Assembly (NCBI GenBank): GCA_021413445.1
Contig: JAIOQI010000033.1
Span: 1-33,165 of the forward strand
DNA length: 33,165 nucleotides
From: Alphaproteobacteria bacterium
GTDB taxonomy: Bacteria > Pseudomonadota > Alphaproteobacteria > Micavibrionales > UBA2020
Direction: 5' to 3'
Shown here one piece after another: positions 8,728 to 17,445 of the stretch. The notes beneath the pieces were generated by a model. That model searched no databases. It saw only the letters and a program-made list of their open reading frames with translations, and was not told the DNA's origin. The position numbers and the translations under genes were made by a program. Every line of letters begins with the position of its first letter. Position 1 is the first letter of the stretch.

Positions 8728-10377
8728 CTAAACTTTTTCCCGTGTCATTTCCCAGCTGACCGTCGTCGCCGCGCCGGTGGTTTGTCCGGTGAGGACGATT
8801 TGCAGCGCGGGGGCGGGAAGCTCGCCTTTGCAGGCATAGACGCTTTCCTCAAGACCAAGCTTGACGCCGGATGACTTAAACCGCCAGCTGATGCCGCTTC
8901 TGGCGCGCAGCACCACTTCTCCGCCGTCCGGCGTCAGCGACGCCTGGATGCCCGGATGCAGATGAAAGCGCACCGCGAAGGGCACGCCGGATTTTCCGGT
9001 CAATTGGTCCTCGCCGCAAAGAATATCGCCCTGATCCCGCAGGCGCACGCAGCGGCGGTGAGTGAGGCCGAAGCGCGGCACGTAGCCTGTGTGGCCAGCC
9101 TCGATCAGCGCCACATCCGCATCCTCCTGGCGCCGGGCGCGGACATCCGGGCCGCCGGACAGCAGACCCTCGTCATCAAACGGGCAGGAATTGCGGTTGT
9201 CGGCGACCAGCGTCGAATGCGCCAGCGTCGAGCGCAGCACGCGGCGCCACTTCCCCTGCACCGCCGAGCTCCCGCAATTGACGATCACGCGGTCGCGGCC
9301 GAAACTGTATTCGAAACTGAGCAGCCCGGCGTGGGCGCGGTCGCTGTAAGCGGACACCAGCGGCAGCCCCGTGTCCATGATGACGCTGGCGCGCCCCTGG
9401 ATGATGCGCTCGTAGCCGCTGTGCGGCATGGACTGCATGGCCTTGCCGCGGGCGCCGGAATGCATCAGGGTCGTGTCGCACAAATGCGCGTTGCCCTCCT
9501 GGCCGCCGTTGAACTGCGCCAGCGCGCCGTCGCCGTGACGGAAGAACTTGACCGCCGGCGCCATGCGGTCGATGGCATACTGCAATTCCTCCGGCATTTC
9601 CATCTTCGCCGAAATCAGCGCCGCGCGCAAATCCACCAGGCATTGCAGGAATTCAAACGCCGCCTGCGGGCTGCGGGAGTCGTGCCCGCCGTCGGGCATA
9701 ATCTGTTCGCGGATTTGCCGGAGGATGCCGTTGAAGGCCTGCTCCAGCCGCCCCTCCCCCTCTTCCAGCGCGAGGCCGGTATAGGCGAGACCCTTCAGCG
9801 CCTGCATCAGGGGAATGCCCGACAAATTCCCCGGCAAGGCCCGGGCGAGATGCTTGGTCTGGCGGATCAGGCTGGAAAAATATTCTTTTCTGAACTCATC
9901 GTCCGCGCTGGCGCAGAAAAAATCGTGGAACGAAATCCATGACTTCAGGCGCACCCCGGTAATATCCGCGCGCCATGCCGTCTCGTCATATTTCGGGTAG
10001 CGCATCAGCCAGGTGGAGACCATTTCCCGCGCCATCCGCCGCGCCCGCTCACCGCCGACCGAGCGCAGGTTCCTCAGCCATTCAAAACCGTGCAGCTCCG
10101 CCAGCCATTCCGGGCTGGCATCCGCCGGTTCCCACGACAGATCGTCCTTGGTGATGGTCTGCCCGGCGAAATGGAAGATGCCCGCGACCATGTCGCGCCC
10201 GTGCTGGGCATCGCCCGGCCACGGGTCCGGCGGCACGGCCCGCAACTCACCCTGCACGCGCGGCGCCAAAATCGCTTCGGCCAGCGGGTTGTTGAAAACC
10301 AGGTGGCGCGCATGGGCGCTTAAGCGCTGCAACGGCCTTACCCCCCTGAAGATCAGGTGCGATTCTGTCAGAAACAT
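8728..10377 (-). CDS. Heparinase II/III family protein
   Basis: A 549-residue protein with the two-part layout of the heparinase II/III (polysaccharide lyase-like) family. An alpha/alpha toroid-like helical half (about 80-330) includes GNLSGIPLMQALKGLAY and MPDGGHDSRSP. A beta-sandwich half (about 340-545) includes YERIIQGRASVIMDTG and LAHSTLVADN, the latter near the conserved His of the lyase domain. No signal peptide is evident. A homologue next to rpe is a common alphaproteobacterial arrangement, often followed by purH; purH is not seen here. The substrate is unknown; uronate-containing glycans are the family expectation. The ATG at 10377 has no clear Shine-Dalgarno, so the exact start is less certain than the identity. 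Confidence 0.87.
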   Translation of the reverse strand: MFLTESHLIFRGVRPLQRLSAHARHLVFNNPLAEAILAPRVQGELRAVPPDPWPGDAQHGRDMVAGIFHFAGQTITKDDLSWEPADASPEWLAELHGFEWLRNLRSVGGERARRMAREMVSTWLMRYPKYDETAWRADITGVRLKSWISFHDFFCASADDEFRKEYFSSLIRQTKHLARALPGNLSGIPLMQALKGLAYTGLALEEGEGRLEQAFNGILRQIREQIMPDGGHDSRSPQAAFEFLQCLVDLRAALISAKMEMPEELQYAIDRMAPAVKFFRHGDGALAQFNGGQEGNAHLCDTTLMHSGARGKAMQSMPHSGYERIIQGRASVIMDTGLPLVSAYSDRAHAGLLSFEYSFGRDRVIVNCGSSAVQGKWRRVLRSTLAHSTLVADNRNSCPFDDEGLLSGGPDVRARRQEDADVALIEAGHTGYVPRFGLTHRRCVRLRDQGDILCGEDQLTGKSGVPFAVRFHLHPGIQASLTPDGGEVVLRARSGISWRFKSSGVKLGLEESVYACKGELPAPALQIVLTGQTTGAATTVSWEMTREKV

Positions 10378-10435
10378 TTTTCATTTATTGCCCGTCAGCC
10401 CCCGCTGAAGGACAACCCCCTGTGTAGTCTCCCCC

Positions 10436-10455
10436 TCAGGGTCCCCCGACCCTGA
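10436..10455 (-). terminator. GC-rich hairpin directly after rpe
   Basis: A perfect 8-bp stem (TCAGGGTC / GACCCTGA) with a GGGG loop on the minus strand begins one base after the rpe stop codon. There is no U-run after it, so it may attenuate, stabilise the rpe 3' end, or act with Rho rather than be an intrinsic terminator. The heparinase-like gene follows on the same strand. Confidence 0.4.
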
Positions 10456-10456
10456 T

Positions 10457-11107
10457 CTATCCCCGGAGGCGTTGTATCGCCCCTCTGTAGTCTTTTTCCC
10501 TGAACACCGCCGTGCCGGCCACCAGCACATCGGCTCCCGCCTTTATCACCTGCGGCGCTGTCTCGGCGTTAATTCCCCCATCCACTTCCAGATCGATCGC
10601 GCGGCCGCAGGCGCTGATGCGTTCGCGCACGGCTTTGATCTTGTCCAGCAGCGGAATGAATTTCTGGCCCCCGAACCCGGGATTGACCGTCATCACCAGC
10701 ACCAGGTCGATGTCCTTGAGAAGGTAATCCAGCACGCTGACCGGCGTCGCCGGATTCAGGGCAATGCCGGCTTTTTTGCCGAAAGACTTGATGAGCTGCA
10801 CGGTGCGGTGGGGATGGTCCCCCGCTTCCGGGTGAAAGGTGATGATGTCCGCGTCGGCCTTGGCGAAGCCTTCAATGAAGGGATCCACCGGCGCAATCAT
10901 CAGGTGCACGTCGAAAATCTTGGAGGAAACTTTGCGCAGGGATTCCACGACCACCGGGCCGAAGGTGAGGTTGGGAACAAAGTGCCCGTCCATCACATCC
11001 ATGTGAATATAGTCAGCACCAGCCGCATCGACCGCCTTGATTTCCTCACCAAGCCTCGAAAAATCTGCAGATAAAATGGATGGTGCGATGCGAACCCCTT
11101 GACTCAT
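10457..11107 (-). CDS. rpe: Ribulose-phosphate 3-epimerase
   Basis: A 216-residue TIM-barrel enzyme interconverting ribulose-5-phosphate and xylulose-5-phosphate (pentose phosphate pathway, cytoplasm). Visible family motifs: [12 protein letters not shown] with the catalytic Ser/Asp region, [12 protein letters not shown] with metal-ligand His and Asp, [16 protein letters not shown], and EVDGGIN with the second catalytic Asp. Length is normal. The ATG at 11107 is preferred to a TTG codon one position upstream. No Shine-Dalgarno is present; a promoter with TATAAA ends six bases upstream, suggesting a leaderless mRNA. Confidence 0.96.
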   Translation of the reverse strand: MSQGVRIAPSILSADFSRLGEEIKAVDAAGADYIHMDVMDGHFVPNLTFGPVVVESLRKVSSKIFDVHLMIAPVDPFIEGFAKADADIITFHPEAGDHPHRTVQLIKSFGKKAGIALNPATPVSVLDYLLKDIDLVLVMTVNPGFGGQKFIPLLDKIKAVRERISACGRAIDLEVDGGINAETAPQVIKAGADVLVAGTAVFREKDYRGAIQRLRG

Positions 11108-11113
11108 CAATCT

Positions 11114-11142
11114 TTTATAGCAAACCTGCGCGAATCTGGCAA
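11114..11142 (-). promoter_or_regulatory. Sigma70 promoter of rpe, positioned for a leaderless transcript
   Basis: On the minus strand TTGCCA (11137-11142), a 17-bp spacer, then TATAAA (11114-11119). Only six bases separate the -10 from the ATG at 11107, so the expected start of transcription coincides with the start codon. Confidence 0.65.
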
Positions 11143-11198
11143 CAAAGAAACGGCGGGGGCGGCTTGCTGAAGGGGCGGACGCGTGATATGGCTTGCCG

Positions 11199-13370
11199 GT
11201 GAAATTTGCAGAACCTTTACTGGCCAGCCTCCTGAAGCAGCGGGAGCGCTGGATTTTATGGACACCGGTGGCTCTCGCCCTCGGGGTGGGGGGATATTTT
11301 TCCCTGCGTTTTGAACCGCCGCTGTGGTCGGGATTTCTTGCGCTGGTGCTGCTGACCGCCCTGATCGCGCCGTTTTATAAAAATAAACTGGCCGTCCTGC
11401 TCTGGCTGCCCTTCTGCCTGATCGCGCTCGGCTTTACGGCGGCTTCATTGCGCACCTGGACGGTCAGCGCCCCGGTGCTGGAGCGCAAAACCTATCCGCT
11501 CCTGCTGCAAGGCCGGGTGGCGGCGGTGGACGCCCTGCCCGAGCAGACCTACCGCATCGTTCTCGACCGGCTGCGCTACGACACGGAAAAACTCCTGCCG
11601 CAAAACCCGATGCCGGAAAGGCTGCGCATCAAGCTAAAGAAGGGCAACGCGCCGCCCGCAGCGGGAGATGTGGTGCGCCTGAAGGCAATGCTGCTGCCGC
11701 TGTCGCCGCCGGTCTTGCCGGGCGCCTATGACTTCCAGCGCCATGCTTTCTTTGACGGGATCGGCGCCACCGGCTTCGCCATCAGCGACGCGGACATCAT
11801 CTTCCCCGGAGACCGGGGGTTCTTTTTTGAATCCCTGCGGCGCTACCTGCGCACGCATATCCGGGCCGGCATCGAAAACAGTGATGCCGCCGCCATCACC
11901 ATCGCCCTTCTGGACGGGGAGGACCAGGACATCTCCAAGGAAACCTACAGCGCCATCCGCACCGCCGGCATCGCGCACCTGATCGCCATTTCAGGGCTGC
12001 AGGTCACGCTGGTGACGGGGTTTTTCTTTTTTCTCGTCCGGGCGCTGCTGGCCTCCGTCCCCTATATCGCCCTACGCTGGCCGGTCAAGAAAATCACCGC
12101 CTTCATCGCCATGTGCGGCGCCATTTTTTACATGCTGCTGATCGGCTCCTCGATCTCGGCGGAGCGCTCGGTCATCATGGTCTGCGTGGTGATGACCGCG
12201 ATCATGCTCGACCGCGACCCTTTCACCCTGCGGCTGGCGGCCTTCGCGGCGGCGGCGGTCCTGCTGTTCCAGCCGGAAAGCCTGTTCGGCGCCAGCTTCC
12301 AGCTGTCCTTTGCGGCGGTGGTGGCGCTGATTGCCTTTTATGAATCGACCCGCGACTGGTGGAGCCTCGGCCATGAAGACCGCGGCTGGTTTGCCAAGGC
12401 CGGGCTTTATATCCTCGGCTCCCTCGCGACGACGCTGGTGGCGACGCTCGCCACGGCGGCGCTCGGCCTCTACCATTTCCTGCGCACGCCGCTGTTTCCG
12501 GGGCTGGTCGCCAACCTGATCGCGGTGCCGCTGTCCTCCTTCGTGACCATGCCCGCCGCCATCACCGCAAGCTTCCTGATGCCGCTGGGGCTGGAAAAAA
12601 TCCCGCTTAAGGTTGCCGAATGGAGCGTCGTCGTCATCATCAGGACGGCGGAAACCGTTTCGCAATGGCCCTATGTCGTCTATCACGCCGACGCCTGGCA
12701 GATGTGGATTCTGGTGATGATGTGTTTCGGCGGGCTGTGGATCTGCCTGTGGCGGGATAAAATGCGCTGGCTGGGCGTCCTGCCGGTCCTGGCCGGGATT
12801 ATCCTGATACCGCTGACCCCGCGCGCGGATATCCTGGCCTCGGAGGGCGGCAAGATCTTCGCCGTCCGTGACGACAAAGGCGTCCTGTGGATCTCCTCCG
12901 ACAGGGCGGAAAAGTTCGTCCGGGAATCCTGGATCGAGCGGGAGGCGGAGGCCGGACACGGCTTCTGGACGGAGGAAGACTCGCCGGTCTCCTGCGACGA
13001 CGAGGCCTGCCTGTACCGGCACAAAAACCGGCTGGTTTCCTTTGTCAAAAAATATACCGCGCTGGAGCAGGATTGCGCCGCCGCTGACATTATTATCAGC
13101 GATTTATATATCCAACGAAAAATATGTGGCAAGCCCGGCCTACTGCTGGACAGGCGGGAACTGAAAGACAAAGGGGCGCACGCCCTTTATCTCAATGACG
13201 ACGGGAACACCACCCTCAGGACGGTTTATGATGAGCGGGGCAAGCGGCCCTGGACGGCGCAGAAAAAATCTTCAGCGCCCTACCGCCGTCATTCTCCGCC
13301 GGAGACTGAATTCAATACGAGCGGAACAGGCTCCGCAGCCGGCCCTGAATCTGCACCCGGTCAGGAGTGA
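11199..13370 (+). CDS. comEC: ComEC/Rec2 family competence-type membrane protein
   Basis: About 723 residues. A short N-terminal pair of membrane helices leads into a DUF4131-like OB-fold region (about 20-180), then the ComEC competence domain (about 220-500) with many membrane segments and the signature [14 protein letters not shown]. ComEC forms the inner-membrane channel for single-stranded DNA during transformation. The C-terminal portion (about 540-690) is soluble and lacks an obvious HxHxDH metal-binding motif, as in many alphaproteobacterial ComEC proteins. The start is ambiguous: GTG at 11199 or TTG at 11193, neither with a good Shine-Dalgarno at normal distance. The last 59 bp overlap the 3' end of convergent lexA. 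The rpe gene diverges upstream. Confidence 0.9.
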   Translation: MKFAEPLLASLLKQRERWILWTPVALALGVGGYFSLRFEPPLWSGFLALVLLTALIAPFYKNKLAVLLWLPFCLIALGFTAASLRTWTVSAPVLERKTYPLLLQGRVAAVDALPEQTYRIVLDRLRYDTEKLLPQNPMPERLRIKLKKGNAPPAAGDVVRLKAMLLPLSPPVLPGAYDFQRHAFFDGIGATGFAISDADIIFPGDRGFFFESLRRYLRTHIRAGIENSDAAAITIALLDGEDQDISKETYSAIRTAGIAHLIAISGLQVTLVTGFFFFLVRALLASVPYIALRWPVKKITAFIAMCGAIFYMLLIGSSISAERSVIMVCVVMTAIMLDRDPFTLRLAAFAAAAVLLFQPESLFGASFQLSFAAVVALIAFYESTRDWWSLGHEDRGWFAKAGLYILGSLATTLVATLATAALGLYHFLRTPLFPGLVANLIAVPLSSFVTMPAAITASFLMPLGLEKIPLKVAEWSVVVIIRTAETVSQWPYVVYHADAWQMWILVMMCFGGLWICLWRDKMRWLGVLPVLAGIILIPLTPRADILASEGGKIFAVRDDKGVLWISSDRAEKFVRESWIEREAEAGHGFWTEEDSPVSCDDEACLYRHKNRLVSFVKKYTALEQDCAAADIIISDLYIQRKICGKPGLLLDRRELKDKGAHALYLNDDGNTTLRTVYDERGKRPWTAQKKSSAPYRRHSPPETEFNTSGTGSAAGPESAPGQE

Positions 13371-13992
13371 GGCGAAGGGGTTGATAGGCGTCGTTTTCCG
13401 GCATCAGCACGATGGAGCCGATTTCGCGGCGCAGGCGCTTGAGCGTGACTTCCTCTTCATCGACCAGCGCCACGACGATTTCGCCGTCGTTGGCCCGGTC
13501 GCATTTTTCGATGACGATGACGTCGCCGTCCATGATGCCCGCCTTAATCATCGAATCCCCTTCGACCGTCAGGGCATAGCAGGGCTTGGCGCCCAGCATG
13601 CTCATGGGAATATCGACGGTGTCCAGTTCATGACGCACGGCCTCGATCGGCGTGCCGGCGGCGATTTTGCCGTAGAGGGGAATTTGTGCGGTTTCATTGC
13701 CCTTGCCGCCGCCCGGCTGCGGCTTGAAATTGCCGGACACGACGCGAGAGCGGTTGTTGCCGGATGAAGCGGGGACGTTTTCCGGCAGCTTCTTGACTTC
13801 CAGCGCCCGCGCCTTGTTGGGCAGCCGTTCCAGGAAGCCGCGCTCGACCAGCGCATTAATCAGGCGGTGGATGCCCGATTTGGATTTCAGGTTCAGGCCC
13901 AGCTTCATCTCCTCAAACGAGGGCGACAAGCCGCTGTTCTGGATATAATCATTGACAAACATCAGCAAATCGCGTTGTTTTCTTGTAAGCAT
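13312..13992 (-). CDS. lexA: LexA repressor (SOS regulator, S24 autoprotease)
   Basis: A 226-residue LexA. It has an N-terminal winged helix-turn-helix (1-70; SPSFEEM, GIHRLINALVERGFL), a long linker, and the S24 peptidase domain. The self-cleavage site is Ala112-Gly113 in IAAGTPIEA; the catalytic dyad is Ser147 (GDSM) and Lys185 (TLKRL). RecA-stimulated autocleavage would derepress the SOS genes. AGGGGGG precedes the ATG at 13992. Its promoter carries a perfect GTTC-N7-GTTC operator, indicating autoregulation. The 3' end overlaps convergent comEC by 59 bp. Confidence 0.97.
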   Translation of the reverse strand: MLTRKQRDLLMFVNDYIQNSGLSPSFEEMKLGLNLKSKSGIHRLINALVERGFLERLPNKARALEVKKLPENVPASSGNNRSRVVSGNFKPQPGGGKGNETAQIPLYGKIAAGTPIEAVRHELDTVDIPMSMLGAKPCYALTVEGDSMIKAGIMDGDVIVIEKCDRANDGEIVVALVDEEEVTLKRLRREIGSIVLMPENDAYQPLRLTPDRVQIQGRLRSLFRSY

Positions 13993-14024
13993 GTTATGCC
14001 CCCCTTCAGAAGTATTCTTACTTT

Positions 14025-14039
14025 GTTCTAGTTTAGTTC
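14025..14039. promoter_or_regulatory. LexA operator (SOS box), GTTC-N7-GTTC
   Basis: Plus strand GTTC (14025-14028), seven bases, GTTC (14036-14039), the alphaproteobacterial LexA direct-repeat operator. It overlaps the predicted -10 of the lexA promoter and lies 37 bp before the divergent deacetylase start, so it could affect both genes. Confidence 0.85.
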
Positions 14040-14053
14040 CGCCTCTGTGTCAA
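14025..14053 (-). promoter_or_regulatory. lexA promoter
   Basis: On the minus strand TTGACA (14048-14053), a 17-bp spacer and TAGAAC (14025-14030). The -35 is consensus; the -10 is weak but coincides with half of the LexA box, as expected for repression by occlusion. Confidence 0.55.
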
Positions 14054-14075
14054 TATTTTTATTTACGGCTAAAAA

Positions 14076-15038
14076 ATGAAGCAAATCATTCGGGGCCTGT
14101 TATTGACGGCTTTTCTGTCGCTGGCGGCGATACCGGTCGCGCACTGCGAAGAAAACCCCGCCCCCGCCGTTGCCGACCTTTACTGGCTGGGCGGAGAAGA
14201 TGTTTCCTATGACTCCAACCACGGCGCCCTGATTCCGCTGCAGGAAAACCGTCCCGGCCTGACGCCGTTGCCGATCATCAGCCTGCTGCCCAAAGCCATT
14301 CCGGCGCCCTACGGCAGGCCCCTGATCGCCATCGTGATTGACGACATGGGGGTTGACCAGAAACGGTCGGAGCGCGCCGTCCGGAACCTGAAACCCCAGG
14401 TGACCCTGTCTTACCTCGCCTATGCCCCCCGCATCCGCGCACAGGTGGCGTCCGCCAAAAAACAGGGGCATGAAATTTTCCTGCATTTGCCGTGGGAGCC
14501 GGACAGCGCCCATGCCGACCCGGGCCCCCACCACCTGTCGGTCGATATGCCGAAGGAGCAATTGCAACAGAACCTGCTGGCCAATCTCGGCGGGTTTGAC
14601 GGCTACGTCGGCGTGAACAACCATATGGGCAGCAAATTTTCGCGCTATCGCGCCGGCCTCGAAACCGTCATGGCGGAACTGAAAAAGCGCGGCGTGTTTT
14701 TCCTCGATTCACGGACGACGCCGGACAGCATCGCCGAAAAAGTGGCGCTTGAATACGACATCCCCGCCACGCGCCGCGAGGTCTTCCTCGACCATGTGGA
14801 AAAACCCGAATTTGTCGCCGCCGCCCTGCGTGAAGTCGAGAGCGTCGCGCTCCAGAAAGGCTCAGCGGTCGCCATCGGCCACCCCAAGGACATGACGCTG
14901 GACGCGCTGGAAGCCTGGCTGCCGACCCTGGAGGCCAAAGGCTTCCAGCTAGCGCCGGTAACGACCGTTATCAAATACCGCCGGTCGGCAGCCGACGCCT
15001 ATGTCGCGCACCTGGAAGCGGACAAAATCAAGAAATGA
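14076..15038 (+). CDS. Divergent polysaccharide deacetylase family protein (YibQ-like)
   Basis: A 320-residue secreted protein. An N-terminal signal peptide (about 1-24, hydrophobic core LLLTAFLSLAAIPVA) is followed by a short linker and a polysaccharide deacetylase-2 domain (about 82-300). Motifs typical of this group are IAIVIDDMG (Asp89-Asp90), FLHLPWEP (about 135-142), NNHMGS (181-186), FFLDSRTT and IGHPK. Members are proposed periplasmic carbohydrate esterases, often near murein hydrolase or division genes; here the neighbours are lexA (divergent) and a crotonase (coupled by ATGA). No good Shine-Dalgarno precedes the ATG. The substrate is unknown. Confidence 0.9.
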   Translation: MKQIIRGLLLTAFLSLAAIPVAHCEENPAPAVADLYWLGGEDVSYDSNHGALIPLQENRPGLTPLPIISLLPKAIPAPYGRPLIAIVIDDMGVDQKRSERAVRNLKPQVTLSYLAYAPRIRAQVASAKKQGHEIFLHLPWEPDSAHADPGPHHLSVDMPKEQLQQNLLANLGGFDGYVGVNNHMGSKFSRYRAGLETVMAELKKRGVFFLDSRTTPDSIAEKVALEYDIPATRREVFLDHVEKPEFVAAALREVESVALQKGSAVAIGHPKDMTLDALEAWLPTLEAKGFQLAPVTTVIKYRRSAADAYVAHLEADKIKK

Positions 15039-16096
15039 CATCAGAGCCGGAAATTATTTTTGATGTCCGCGGATCAGCCGGCATTGTGACCCTCAACCGC
15101 CCGCAGGCGCTGAACGCGCTGACCTTCGGCATGGTGCGCGAGCTGGACAAGATGCTCGTCGCCTGGGCGCAAGACCCCGCCATCCGGACCGTGATCGTCA
15201 GCGGCGCCGGCGAGCGCGCCTTCTGCGCCGGCGGCGACGTGAAGGCCGTGGCGCTGGAAGGCCTGGCGGCCAGAAAAGAGGGGCACAGCAGCAAACTCCT
15301 GGGCGATTTTTTCCGCGAGGAATACACGCTCAACCACCGCATCTTCACCTTTCCCAAGCCCTATGTCTCCCTCATCAACGGCATCGTGATGGGCGGCGGC
15401 AAGGGGATTTCCGCGCACGGCTCGCATCGCGTCGTGACGGAAACCGCCGTCTTCGCCATGCCGGAGACCGGCATCGGCTTTTTCCCCGATGTCGGCGGCG
15501 GTTATTTCCTGCCCCGCTGCCCGGGGCAGACCGGCGCCTATCTGGCGCTGACCAGCAAACGCATCAAGACTTTTGACACCCTGCACATCGGCTTCGCCAC
15601 GCATTTTGTCCCGGCGGCGAAAATCGCGGCCCTGCGCGAGGACATCGCGCAATCCCCGCAGCACCTCGACGCACTGCTGAAAAAAAATTCCGCGCCGCCG
15701 CCGGGTGAATCGGAGATCATCCCTTACCGCGAAAAAATAGACCGCTATTTCGCCCACGACCGCGTCGAGGACATTGTGGACGATCTTGAAAAAGACTCAT
15801 CCCCTTGGGCAGCCGAAACACTGCAGGCGATGAACGGCATGTCGCCGACCAGCCTGAAAATCGCCCTCAGGCAAATTCGTCTCGGTGCGAAAATGAGTTT
15901 TGCCGAAGTCATGACTATGGAATACAGGCTGAGTCAGGCCTGCCTCAGCCGTCCTGATTTCTACGAGGGCGTGCGCGCCGCGCTGATCGACAAGGACCGC
16001 CAGCCACGCTGGCAGCCGGCGCGCCTGCGCGACATCTCCGATGCCGATATTGAAACCTGTTTCCAAAGCCTCGGCGCCCGAGACCTTGTCCTGTAA
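15035..16096 (+). CDS. Enoyl-CoA hydratase/isomerase family protein, 3-hydroxyisobutyryl-CoA hydrolase type
   Basis: A 353-residue crotonase-fold enzyme of the HIBCH (ECH_2) subgroup, longer than simple enoyl-CoA hydratases. The oxyanion-hole segments are AFCAGGDVKA (about 62-71) and NGIVMGGGKGIS (about 115-126). The catalytic acids Glu144 and Asp152 lie in METGIGFFPDVGGG-like sequence (PETGIGFFPDVGGG). The subgroup hydrolyses 3-hydroxyisobutyryl-CoA in valine degradation; substrate assignment is by family resemblance only. The start overlaps the deacetylase stop as ATGA, so the two are co-translated despite unrelated roles. Confidence 0.9.
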   Translation: MTSEPEIIFDVRGSAGIVTLNRPQALNALTFGMVRELDKMLVAWAQDPAIRTVIVSGAGERAFCAGGDVKAVALEGLAARKEGHSSKLLGDFFREEYTLNHRIFTFPKPYVSLINGIVMGGGKGISAHGSHRVVTETAVFAMPETGIGFFPDVGGGYFLPRCPGQTGAYLALTSKRIKTFDTLHIGFATHFVPAAKIAALREDIAQSPQHLDALLKKNSAPPPGESEIIPYREKIDRYFAHDRVEDIVDDLEKDSSPWAAETLQAMNGMSPTSLKIALRQIRLGAKMSFAEVMTMEYRLSQACLSRPDFYEGVRAALIDKDRQPRWQPARLRDISDADIETCFQSLGARDLVL

Positions 16097-16148
16097 AGGA
16101 AAGTGGCCTATAGTCGCATGAGGCTATAAAAAGAAAGGTGAACACACC

Positions 16149-16619
16149 GTGGCGGTGCCTTATTACGATTCCATCAATCTGATTGAGCGGCTGCACCGCC
16201 AATTCATGGATGTCCTGAAAGTAGAGCTGGAGCGCGCGAACGTTTTTGACATCAACAACGTGCAATGCCTGATCCTGCACAACATCAGCGGCGAGGAGCT
16301 CACCGTGGGCGAGCTGACGGTGCGGGGTTATTATCTCGGCTCCAACGTCTCCTATAACGTCAAGAAAATGGTCGAGAACGGCTACCTGGTCCAGGAGCGC
16401 TCGATCCACGACAAGCGTTCCGTCAGGGTCAAGCTCTCCGACAAGGGGCGCAAGCTGAACGAGGCCATCGTCCACCTTTACAAGCGGCACGAAGAACGCC
16501 TGGCCGGCGCCGGCCTTTCCGATACGCGGCTGGAAAGCATGAATCAGACGCTGCGCGATCTCGAAACCTTCTGGGGTGAGCAGATCGGCTCGGGCGGCCT
16601 GAACCTCGCCGCGGGATAA
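16149..16619 (+). CDS. MarR-family winged-helix regulator, LdtR-like
   Basis: A 156-residue MarR-type regulator starting at GTG with AAAGG 8 nt upstream. The central segment is very like alphaproteobacterial LdtR: DINNVQCLIL, then RGYYLGSNVSYNVKKMVENGYL as recognition helix and DKRSVRVKLSDKG as wing (residues about 35-100). LdtR of Liberibacter controls an L,D-transpeptidase (cell-wall remodelling) gene; whether this one does is inference. TATAAA at 16125-16130 is a candidate -10 without a good -35. It stands between the crotonase and a membrane-anchored protein, each on the same strand but separated by 50-150 bp, so it is probably transcribed on its own. Confidence 0.88.
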   Translation: MAVPYYDSINLIERLHRQFMDVLKVELERANVFDINNVQCLILHNISGEELTVGELTVRGYYLGSNVSYNVKKMVENGYLVQERSIHDKRSVRVKLSDKGRKLNEAIVHLYKRHEERLAGAGLSDTRLESMNQTLRDLETFWGEQIGSGGLNLAAG

Positions 16620-16773
16620 CGCGGCCCTCCCCTCATATCCTCCCTGTCCTGCCGCCCCTTATGGCAATAAGACTGTCGTCTTTGCTATATAGACACGCGT
16701 TCTTCCGCGTGATAAATTTCCGTATCCTTATACCCCTGTAACCCGTCTTCAATTTTGAGAAGGAATTATTTCA

Positions 16774-17430
16774 ATGGCCTTTGGCAAAAAAACCATCAAG
16801 GAAAAATTCGGCGCCGCCGCCAGAAAAGTTTTGCTGTGGGCCGGCCTGGCCGGCGTGGTCGGCGGCCCTGTCGCCTATGAGTACGGGACAATCGAGACGC
16901 AGACCGTCAAGGTCGAGAGCTATCAGGGCGATGATGAGAACGGTTATACGCTGAAGACAGATAAAGGGACATTCAACATCGAAAGGTCGCGCCTCCACCT
17001 CCAGTCCAAGGAAGACGTCCATGCCATCTACTGGCCGATCAACAGCGGCCGCACCTACGACATCAAAACCTACGGCTGGCACCTGATCGGCAACTGGCAG
17101 CCCAACATCCTTGACGCCCATGAAGTAACGCAGGAAGAACTGGACAAGCGCGCGGCGGATCTCAAAAAAGGTCAAGACAAGCCAAACACGAATACAACTC
17201 CATCCAATAATAACAACAATAGTTCCACCCAGCCCGCCCTGAGCGGCCAGATGGTCACCACCAACGTGATTATCAACGGCTATAACGTCCAGATCACCAT
17301 TCCAATAGAGGCGGCGGGCAAAGTGACCATCAACAGCGTCGCGCCCGTGGTGCAGACGAACAACGTCACCGTCACGCCGCCGGTCAACACAACCCCGCCC
17401 GCGAACAATTCCAATCCGCCGACCCCGTAA
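16774..17430 (+). CDS. Membrane-anchored hypothetical protein with Asn/Thr/Pro-rich tail
   Basis: 218 residues with a basic N-terminus and a single membrane segment at about 20-36, no cleavage site evident, so probably a type II inner-membrane anchor. A small beta-rich domain (about 38-112, with TQTVKVESYQ and GYTLKTDKGTFNI) faintly recalls DUF1523-type proteins. The rest is low-complexity: an Asn run near 144-150 and a Thr/Asn/Pro-rich C-terminus. GAAGGAA lies 8 nt before the ATG. It ends 15 bp before recQ. The 154 bp upstream of it hold only a small hairpin (stem CACGCG, 16694-16711). I cannot assign a function. Confidence 0.75.
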   Translation: MAFGKKTIKEKFGAAARKVLLWAGLAGVVGGPVAYEYGTIETQTVKVESYQGDDENGYTLKTDKGTFNIERSRLHLQSKEDVHAIYWPINSGRTYDIKTYGWHLIGNWQPNILDAHEVTQEELDKRAADLKKGQDKPNTNTTPSNNNNNSSTQPALSGQMVTTNVIINGYNVQITIPIEAAGKVTINSVAPVVQTNNVTVTPPVNTTPPANNSNPPTP

Positions 17431-17445
17431 GGGACGGAAGATGAA

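Noticed and set aside
12072..13022. Minus-strand open frame of 316 codons
   Set aside because: Antisense to comEC; composition is Arg/Gln/His-rich without domain motifs.
16694..16711. Hairpin with CACGCG stem upstream of the anchored protein
   Set aside because: Only 6 bp, no T-run, no relation to a promoter; noted but not called as a terminator.
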